In this document: positions 1 through 4,125 of the stretch, piece by piece
How positions within the stretch are numbered: the first letter of the stretch is position 1
How the letters are laid out: every line of letters starts with the position of its first letter
Source of the DNA: an uncultured Anaerolineaceae bacterium
Lineage (GTDB): Bacteria; Chloroflexota; Anaerolineae; Promineifilales; Promineifilaceae
Reading direction: 5' to 3'
Assembly (NCBI GenBank): GCA_937967805.1
Contig: CALBTC010000260.1
Location: 1 to 8,655, forward strand
Length of the DNA: 8,655 bases
Notes under the pieces: generated by a model
The model's database searches: none
What the model was told of the DNA's origin: nothing
Seen by the model: only the letters and a program-made list of their open reading frames with translations
Program-made: the position numbers and the translations under genes

Positions 1-26
1 GCGGGCCATGTCATCCGGGTGGTTTG

Positions 27-56
27 TGTAGGGGCGGCTCGCGAGCCGCCCCTACA
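27..56. repeat. REP-type perfect palindrome upstream of the transposase
   Basis: Thirty bases form a perfect palindrome: TGTAGGGGCGGCTCG followed at once by its reverse complement. The outer bases 26/57 and 25/58 could still pair as G-U in RNA. The central 28 bases recur exactly at 450-477, inside the neighbouring RAYT gene. RAYT enzymes are known to act on REP hairpins that flank their own genes, so this is probably a substrate of the enzyme encoded just downstream. The pairing and identity are seen directly; the substrate role is inferred from the family. Confidence 0.9.
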
Positions 57-72
57 TGTGGCAAATCGGTTA

Positions 73-102
73 TTGGGCATAGCCTAGAACCGAAATTATA
101 AT
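73..102 (+). promoter_or_regulatory. Candidate sigma-70 type promoter of the transposase gene
   Basis: A perfect TATAAT lies at 97-102. A weak -35 element, TTGGGC, lies at 73-78 with an 18-base spacer. Transcription would start near 109, downstream of the ATG at 101, so that ATG would not be in the message. This agrees with the GTG at 146 as the real start. The boxes are seen; promoter activity is inferred. Confidence 0.45.
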
Positions 103-131
103 GTGTCCCAATTCCAACCTATCAAGCCAGA

Positions 132-137
132 TAAGGA
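132..137 (+). promoter_or_regulatory. Ribosome binding site that selects the GTG start at 146
   Basis: TAAGGA sits 8 bases before the GTG at 146-148, an ideal Shine-Dalgarno spacing. The alternative ATG at 101 has no purine-rich site in front of it and overlaps the TATAAT box. The site therefore favours the shorter protein. Confidence 0.6.
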
Positions 138-145
138 AATTTGTT

Positions 146-718
146 GTGCCATACGATCCCCACAAACATCATCGCCGGTCCATCCGGCTGCAAGGGTATG
201 ATTACACCGCCAGCGGTATCTATTTTGTTACTATCTGTGTACAAAATCGGCACTGCGTAATGGGCGAGGTAATTAATGGGGAGATGATTTTGAGTCCCAT
301 CGGCCGAATCGTTGCAGATGCCTGGTGCTGGCTGGCCGAACAGTACGATTACGTCATGCTAGGTGCCTGGACGGTGATGCCCAATCATTTGCACGGTTTG
401 TTGATGTTGGTTGATATGCCCACATTGGGTTCCGGTAGGGGCACGTCGCGTAGGGGCGGCTCGCGAGCCGCCCCTACCGGAAAGGTAAAGCCATTGGGCC
501 AATTGATCGGCGCTTTCAAAACCGTTTCCACCAAAGCCATTAACGAGCTGCAAGAGACACCGGGAACACGCTTCTGGCAGCGAAACTATTACGAACGAAT
601 TGTCCGCAATGAGCGCGAGCAAAGGGCAATTGAGCAATACATTTATAACAATCCGGCAACCTGGCCTGAAGACAAATTGCATCCTGACGCACCACCCAAC
701 CGCTTTAACCAAGGGTAG
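146..718 (+). CDS. REP-associated tyrosine transposase (RAYT, Y1_Tnp superfamily)
   Basis: A single-strand DNA nuclease/transposase of the IS200-like HUH superfamily that processes REP hairpins. With the GTG start the protein has 190 residues. It opens with the family's HHRRSIRLQGYDYTASGIYF block, carries the metal-binding HUH motif as PNHLHG (His81 and His83), and has a RNYYERIVRNERE helix whose Tyr148 or Tyr149 is the likely nucleophile. The tail YIYNNPATWPEDK is also typical. An open frame extends back to ATG 101, but family proteins normally begin as here, at VPYDPHKHHRRS, and a good ribosome site precedes the GTG. Residues 96-112 (nucleotides 431-481) are a 17-codon REP insertion not needed by the fold. 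No tnpB is present. The gene lacks the ACGGCCGT octamer common in its neighbours, which fits later arrival. Family assignment is firm; activity is not known. Confidence 0.92.
   Translation: MPYDPHKHHRRSIRLQGYDYTASGIYFVTICVQNRHCVMGEVINGEMILSPIGRIVADAWCWLAEQYDYVMLGAWTVMPNHLHGLLMLVDMPTLGSGRGTSRRGGSRAAPTGKVKPLGQLIGAFKTVSTKAINELQETPGTRFWQRNYYERIVRNEREQRAIEQYIYNNPATWPEDKLHPDAPPNRFNQG
431..481 (+). repeat. REP palindrome inserted in frame inside the RAYT gene
   Basis: Exactly 51 bases (17 codons) are bounded by a perfect 12-base inverted repeat, TCCGGTAGGGGC at 431-442 and its complement at 470-481. Inside, 450-477 is the same 28-base palindrome found at 28-55. The left side is a diverged tandem half unit: GTAGGGGCACGTCGC (435-449) matches GTAGGGGCGGCTCGC (450-464) at 12 of 15 positions. 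The stretch is translated as SGRGTSRRGGSRAAPTG and keeps the reading frame. It lies just after the HUH motif, in a loop that varies in length in RAYT proteins. Confidence 0.9.
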
Positions 719-865
719 GGCTGCCGTATTAATGGTTAATTGTGAATAATTAATGGTGAATGGTTATCTGAAATTGAGCCAGTTAAACAGACGGGGCATA
801 ACGCGGAGTGGGTGGCTGCCTACAAATTATGGAGCAAATAAAAGGCATTCAGTTACCAGTGGCCC

Positions 866-910
866 GTGGTTGGTAATCAGTCATCAGTTTACTCATTGAT
901 TACCGACCAC
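866..910. repeat. Imperfect inverted repeat, hairpin with 17-base loop
   Basis: GTGGTTGGTAATCA (866-879) and TGATTACCGACCAC (897-910) pair over 14 positions with one G-T/G-U mismatch. A further GATTACCG copy follows at 912-919. There is no T-tract after it, so it is not a clear terminator. It lies 40 bases before the methyltransferase start. Its role is unknown; it may be a degenerate mobile or dispersed repeat. Confidence 0.6.
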
Positions 911-938
911 CGATTACCGTTCACCCCCAACAGTGCGG

Positions 939-944
939 TAAAAT
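939..944 (+). promoter_or_regulatory. -10 box for a probably leaderless methyltransferase transcript
   Basis: TAAAAT ends 6 bases before the ATG at 951, so transcription would begin on the A of the start codon. AGGGG at 945-949 is only one base from the ATG and cannot serve as a normal ribosome site. No good -35 is seen; TTACCG at 914-919 is a weak candidate. The geometry matches known leaderless promoters of other bacteria; activity is inferred. Confidence 0.4.
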
Positions 945-950
945 AGGGGC

Positions 951-1718
951 ATGTATGATTCCATTGCCCGCTTTTATGACCTGACCCACGCTGGCCTCAC
1001 CGACGATCTCCCCTTTATTTTGCAACTTGCCGCCGACGCCGACGGCCCGGTATTAGAGCTGGGCTGCGGCAGCGGCCGTTTGCTGTTGCCGTTAGCCAGG
1101 GCGGGCTACACCGTCACCGGGCTGGATGTGTCGGCCGGGATGCTGGACCGGGCGCGGGCGCGGCTGGCGCAGGAGCCGACGGCCGTTCAGCAGCGCGTCA
1201 CCCTGCACCAGGCGGATATGAGCGATTTTACCCTGCCGGATGCCGCCCCGTTTGGCCTGGCCGTCGTGCCATACAACACGCTGCTGCATCTGGACACGGC
1301 GCAGGCAGTGGCGGCCTTGCGGCAGGCGCGAAACTATTTGGCAGAAAACGGCCGTCTCTTCATCGACCTGGCCAATCCGGTAGACCTGGCCAACACGCCG
1401 GAGGATGCCCTGCTGAGCCTGGAAAACGTGCTGACGGACCCGGAAACGGGAGAATTGATTGTGCATCTGGCAAGTAACAAGTTAGATACGGCCGCACAAA
1501 CCCTGCACATCACCTGGATTTACGACGTGTCTGCCGCCAACGGCGGCCCGGTCAATCGCACCGTGGCCCAGGCCACCTACCATTACCGCTACCCGCACCA
1601 AATGGAGCTGCTGCTGCAAGAGGCGGGCTGCCAACTGCGGCACCTCTGGGGCGATTACGACCAATCCCCCTACGAAGAAGCCAGCAGCCGCTTGTTATTG
1701 CTGGCTGCCAAAAAATAA
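951..1718 (+). CDS. Class I SAM-dependent methyltransferase
   Basis: A cytosolic methyltransferase of 255 residues that would transfer a methyl group from S-adenosylmethionine to an unknown acceptor. The Rossmann core is plain: motif [11 protein letters not shown] (residues 34-43), the acidic end of strand 2 at Asp59 ([15 protein letters not shown]), ADMSDF with Asp89, and the strand-4 region [14 protein letters not shown] (101-114). The N-terminal YDSIARFYD and the C-terminal [23 protein letters not shown] are typical of a common methyltransferase-25 like subfamily with the GDYDxSPY ending. The start is set by MYDSIA and a -10 box just before it. It contains two ACGGCCGT octamers (1179, 1348), read as TAV and NGR. 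It is followed on the same strand by an aldo/keto reductase 92 bases on, with its own ribosome site, so no tight coupling is evident. The substrate cannot be deduced. Confidence 0.9.
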   Translation: MYDSIARFYDLTHAGLTDDLPFILQLAADADGPVLELGCGSGRLLLPLARAGYTVTGLDVSAGMLDRARARLAQEPTAVQQRVTLHQADMSDFTLPDAAPFGLAVVPYNTLLHLDTAQAVAALRQARNYLAENGRLFIDLANPVDLANTPEDALLSLENVLTDPETGELIVHLASNKLDTAAQTLHITWIYDVSAANGGPVNRTVAQATYHYRYPHQMELLLQEAGCQLRHLWGDYDQSPYEEASSRLLLLAAKK

Positions 1719-1720
1719 GA

Positions 1721-1790
1721 TCCACAGATTACACAGATTCGCGCAAATTACGCGCATATTTTTTCTCTGCGTCCTTGCGCAGTTGCGTTA
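1721..1790. repeat. Fragment of dispersed CACAGATT / CTCTGCG repeat
   Basis: The spacer contains TCCACAGATTACACAGATT (1721-1739) followed by TTTTTTCTCTGCGTCCTTGCG (roughly 1759-1779), the same word family (complement ACGCAGAG) that lies twice inside the glycosyltransferase gene. Two small hairpins are possible: CGCG 1740-1743 with 1751-1754 followed by six T residues, and CTGCG 1767-1771 with CGCAG 1778-1782. The first might act as a weak terminator of the methyltransferase transcript. The resemblance to dispersed intergenic repeats known from many genomes is from memory of such sequences. Confidence 0.55.
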
Positions 1791-1797
1791 AGTTTTT

Positions 1798-1806
1798 AAA
1801 GGAGAA
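1798..1806 (+). promoter_or_regulatory. Ribosome binding site fixing the aldo/keto reductase start at 1811
   Basis: AAAGGAGAA precedes the ATG at 1811 by a normal distance (GGAG ends 6 bases before it). The open frame extends back to a TTG at 1775, but that start has no ribosome site and would add 12 residues unlike the family. Confidence 0.8.
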
Positions 1807-1810
1807 CTTC

Positions 1811-2776
1811 ATGGAATATCGACGACTGGGCCGGACCGGCCTGAAAGTTTCTACCATTTGCCTGGGCACAATGCAGTTTGGCTGGTCGGCCGATGCCGCC
1901 ACCGGGCACAGCATCATGAGCCGCGCCGTGGCCCTGGGCTGCAACTTCTTCGACACGGCCGACGTGTACTCGCGCTGGGTAGAGGGCAACGACGGCGGCG
2001 TGAGCGAGCAAATCATCGGCGATTGGCTGGCGGCGGGGCACGTGCCCCGCGATAGCATTGTGCTGGCTACCAAGGTGCGCGGCCAAATGGGGGACGGTCC
2101 CAACGACCAGGGCTTGTCGCGGGTGCACATCATGAACGCGGTGGAAGACAGCCTGCGCCGCCTGCAAACGGAGTACATTGATCTGTACCAGGTGCATTGG
2201 CCCGATGAAGAAACGCCGCTGGACGAAACGCTTTCTGCCCTGACCGATTTGGTGCGGGCGGGCAAGGTGCGCTACATTGGCTGCTCCAACTATCCCGCCT
2301 GGCTGCTGGCCAAATCACTCTGGGTGAGCGACGTGCGCCACCTGGCCCGCTTCGACAGCTTGCAGCCCCACTACAATTTAGTCTATCGCGCCGAGTTTGA
2401 GCGGGAGCTTCAGCCGCTTTGCCTGGATCAGGGCATCGGCGTGATTCCGTACAGCCCGCTGGCCGGCGGCTTCCTCACCGGCAAGTACCGCCGCGACACG
2501 CCGCTGCCGGACTCCAGCCGGGCTGAAGGGGTGCGCCGCCGCTATATGAACGAACAGGGATTTACGGCCGTAGACCGCCTGGAAGCGATCGGCATGTCTC
2601 ACAATGCCACCATCCCGCAAATGGCGATTGCCTGGGTGTTGGCCAATACGGCCGTTACCTCGGCCATCATCGGTGCCAACTCTATTGAGCAGCTGGAAGA
2701 TACGATGCGCGGCGCCGAAATCAGCCTCACCGCCGAGCAAAAAGCGGCGCTGGATGAAGCAACCGCCTGGGATTAA
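1811..2776 (+). CDS. Aldo/keto reductase, NADPH-dependent
   Basis: A cytosolic oxidoreductase of 321 residues with the (alpha/beta)8 barrel, reducing an aldehyde or ketone with NAD(P)H. It starts with the family signature MEYRRLGRTGLKVSTICLGT. The full catalytic tetrad is visible: Asp48 and Tyr53 in FFDTADVY, Lys88 in LATKVRG, and His129 in YQVHWPD. The cofactor-side motifs follow: GCSNY (157-161), Gln185, the PYSPLAGGFLTGKY block (213-226) and IIGANSIEQLEDTM near residue 290, where the phosphate of NADP is usually held. The length is normal for the branch of general aldo/keto reductases that also includes potassium-channel beta subunits. A strong ribosome site supports the start. Two ACGGCCGT octamers (2564, 2648) are both read as TAV. 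It converges on the antiporter gene with 102 bases between them. The physiological substrate is unknown. Confidence 0.93.
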   Translation: MEYRRLGRTGLKVSTICLGTMQFGWSADAATGHSIMSRAVALGCNFFDTADVYSRWVEGNDGGVSEQIIGDWLAAGHVPRDSIVLATKVRGQMGDGPNDQGLSRVHIMNAVEDSLRRLQTEYIDLYQVHWPDEETPLDETLSALTDLVRAGKVRYIGCSNYPAWLLAKSLWVSDVRHLARFDSLQPHYNLVYRAEFERELQPLCLDQGIGVIPYSPLAGGFLTGKYRRDTPLPDSSRAEGVRRRYMNEQGFTAVDRLEAIGMSHNATIPQMAIAWVLANTAVTSAIIGANSIEQLEDTMRGAEISLTAEQKAALDEATAWD

Positions 2777-2878
2777 CACCGTACGGGCGAGTCAGGTGGG
2801 CGTTAACATTGTCCGGTTAAAAACGTCTCACCCGCTGCCTCACCCTGTTCGGCAGGTTGGCCAATCTTGAATATCGGG

Positions 2879-3964
2879 TTATTTGCCTTGGGGCTGCTGG
2901 CGGCGGCGTATCTCCTGGGTTAGTACCACAACCAGCGTCATCAGGGTGAGCGGAATGACAAAATATAGCATGATCAGGTTGAACCTGGGCAGCGCGTCGT
3001 GGGCGGTTGCCGCCAAAACCAGATACAGTGTGTATGCCACGTAATACCCCAGGAGGAGCCCGCCCTCCCAGCGGCTGATGAAGCCACCGGTAAAGAAGAT
3101 GGGCAAACAGGCCAGCGCGACGGCTATCATCACCGGCAGATCAAACCCAATAACGGCCGTAGACACGTCAATACCTGTAGGCGCAGCCAAACTGGCAATG
3201 CCCAAAACCCCCAACAAGTTGAAAATGTTGCTGCCCACGACGTTGCCAACGGCAATGTCCCGCTCTCCGCGCAGGGCGGCAATAACGGAGGTGACAACCT
3301 CGGGCAGCGAAGTGCCCGCCGCAATGATTGTCAGGCCGATAACTAGCTCGCTGATGCCCAGAAGCTGGGCAAAGGCGACGGCGCTGTCTACCAGCCAGCG
3401 GGAGCCCAGGATGAGCAACGCTAGCCCAACAATCACCAGTCCAACGTTTAATATCTTGTTGTTTATAGTTGTCGCTTCTTTCCCAAACTCATTAGCATAT
3501 TCCGCTTTTATCCCCGGCGTTTCGCGGCGGCTGGCCCGTAGTGATAGCAAAAGGTAAAGACCCAGCCCAATCACCAATAATAATCCATCCGGGCGGCCCA
3601 GGCTGCCGTCCAGCGCCAAAAGCAGAACAAGGACCGAGAGTATGATCATCAGGGGCACTTCCAGGCGGATGAGCTGCTGCGAAACAATCAGGGGGGCAAT
3701 CAAGGCTGATACGCCCAAAATGAACAGCACATTGAAAATGTTGCTGCCCACCACGTTGCCCATAACGAGGCTGGCCTGGTCCGAGAGGGCAGCGTTGACG
3801 CTGACGGCAATTTCGGGTGAACTGGTGCCAAAAGCGACGACGGTTAAACCAATGACCAGCGGTGACACGCCAAAAACGGCCGCCAGGCGAGATGCTCCCC
3901 TGACCAATGCTTCGGCCCCAATAATTAAAAAAGCAAGTCCCCCTAGAAAAAGAAGTATGTTCAT
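2879..3964 (-). CDS. Calcium/sodium antiporter, CaCA family (YrbG-like)
   Basis: An inner-membrane cation exchanger of 361 residues with about ten hydrophobic segments, expected to move Ca2+ outward against Na+ or H+. The two inverted alpha-repeats are complete: alpha-1 has GLTVVAFGTSSPE (Glu51) and GNVVGSNIFN (69-78), and alpha-2 has GLTIIAAGTSLPE (Glu222) and GNVVGSNIFN (240-249). The two Glu residues are the expected ion ligands. A short hydrophilic loop at 143-170 separates the halves. The C-terminal end has one extra hydrophobic segment and an RRRQQ tail, making it some 35 residues longer than E. coli YrbG. The ATG at 3964 has no close ribosome site: AGGAG at 3987-3983 is 18 bases away. 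The start overlaps as ATGA the stop of the open frame that runs through the VOC relic upstream. Transport direction and ion are inferred from the family. Confidence 0.93.
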   Translation of the reverse strand: MNILLFLGGLAFLIIGAEALVRGASRLAAVFGVSPLVIGLTVVAFGTSSPEIAVSVNAALSDQASLVMGNVVGSNIFNVLFILGVSALIAPLIVSQQLIRLEVPLMIILSVLVLLLALDGSLGRPDGLLLVIGLGLYLLLSLRASRRETPGIKAEYANEFGKEATTINNKILNVGLVIVGLALLILGSRWLVDSAVAFAQLLGISELVIGLTIIAAGTSLPEVVTSVIAALRGERDIAVGNVVGSNIFNLLGVLGIASLAAPTGIDVSTAVIGFDLPVMIAVALACLPIFFTGGFISRWEGGLLLGYYVAYTLYLVLAATAHDALPRFNLIMLYFVIPLTLMTLVVVLTQEIRRRQQPQGK

Positions 3965-3996
3965 AACAGTTTGTTCGTTACACTCCTATTGTACGA

Positions 3997-4125
3997 AAAT
4001 ATAACCGTTTGGGCGACGCCATTCGGTCCCGGCGTGACGCTAAGGACTTCGGAATCTTTGAAGATAGAGAGATAGAAGTTCATGGCCTCCTCGGCCTGGT
4101 TATCAAACCACAAGAAAGTGGCGTG
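3997..4125 (-). pseudogene. N-terminal relic of a PhnB-like VOC-superfamily protein
   Basis: Read on the minus strand directly after the TAA of the glycosyltransferase gene (4128-4126), and in the same frame, comes HAT followed by FLWFDNQAEEAMNFYLSIF, then KDSEVLSVTPGPNG and VAQTVIF. This is the first beta-alpha-beta unit of the PhnB / 3-demethylubiquinone methyltransferase-like glyoxalase-fold family, whose members usually start M-x-K-I-x-T-FLWFD and reach about 150 residues. Here there is no start codon, since the TAA takes its place, and the similarity stops after about 43 codons. The frame stays open 12 codons more and ends at TGA 3963-3961. The remnant is not expected to be translated as a working protein. 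Family recognition is by memory of the motif and fairly strong. Confidence 0.8.

Larger units (their letters stand above)
719..950. other. Gene-free, low-complexity spacer between transposase and methyltransferase
   Basis: No convincing gene is seen in these 232 bases. The left part (about 728-767) is AT-rich with repeated TTAATGGT/GTGAATAAT/GGTGAATGG words. The right part (about 849-922) is built from repeated TTACCAGT, GGTAATCAGTCATCAG and GATTACCGACC words and folds into a hairpin. An open stretch ending at TAA 839-841 could encode a short C-terminal tail (EWVAAYKLWSK) but it has no start and no recognised family. This resembles decayed or repeat-derived intergenic DNA. Confidence 0.6.

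Noticed and set aside
1..718. Complete IS200/IS605 insertion sequence
   Set aside because: There is no tnpB and the protein has the RAYT N-terminus and REP context; it is a domesticated-type RAYT locus rather than a full insertion sequence.
764..841. Possible C-terminal gene remnant ending EWVAAYKLWSK before TAA 839-841
   Set aside because: About 25 codons with no start and no recognised family, in low-complexity DNA; not enough to call.
1775..1810. Twelve extra N-terminal residues on the aldo/keto reductase from a TTG
   Set aside because: The strong ribosome site and the family signature MEYRRLGRTGLKV fix the start at 1811.
2777..2878. Rho-independent terminator between the convergent genes
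   Set aside because: Only a 5-base CTGCC/GGCAG stem is seen, with no T-tract on either side.
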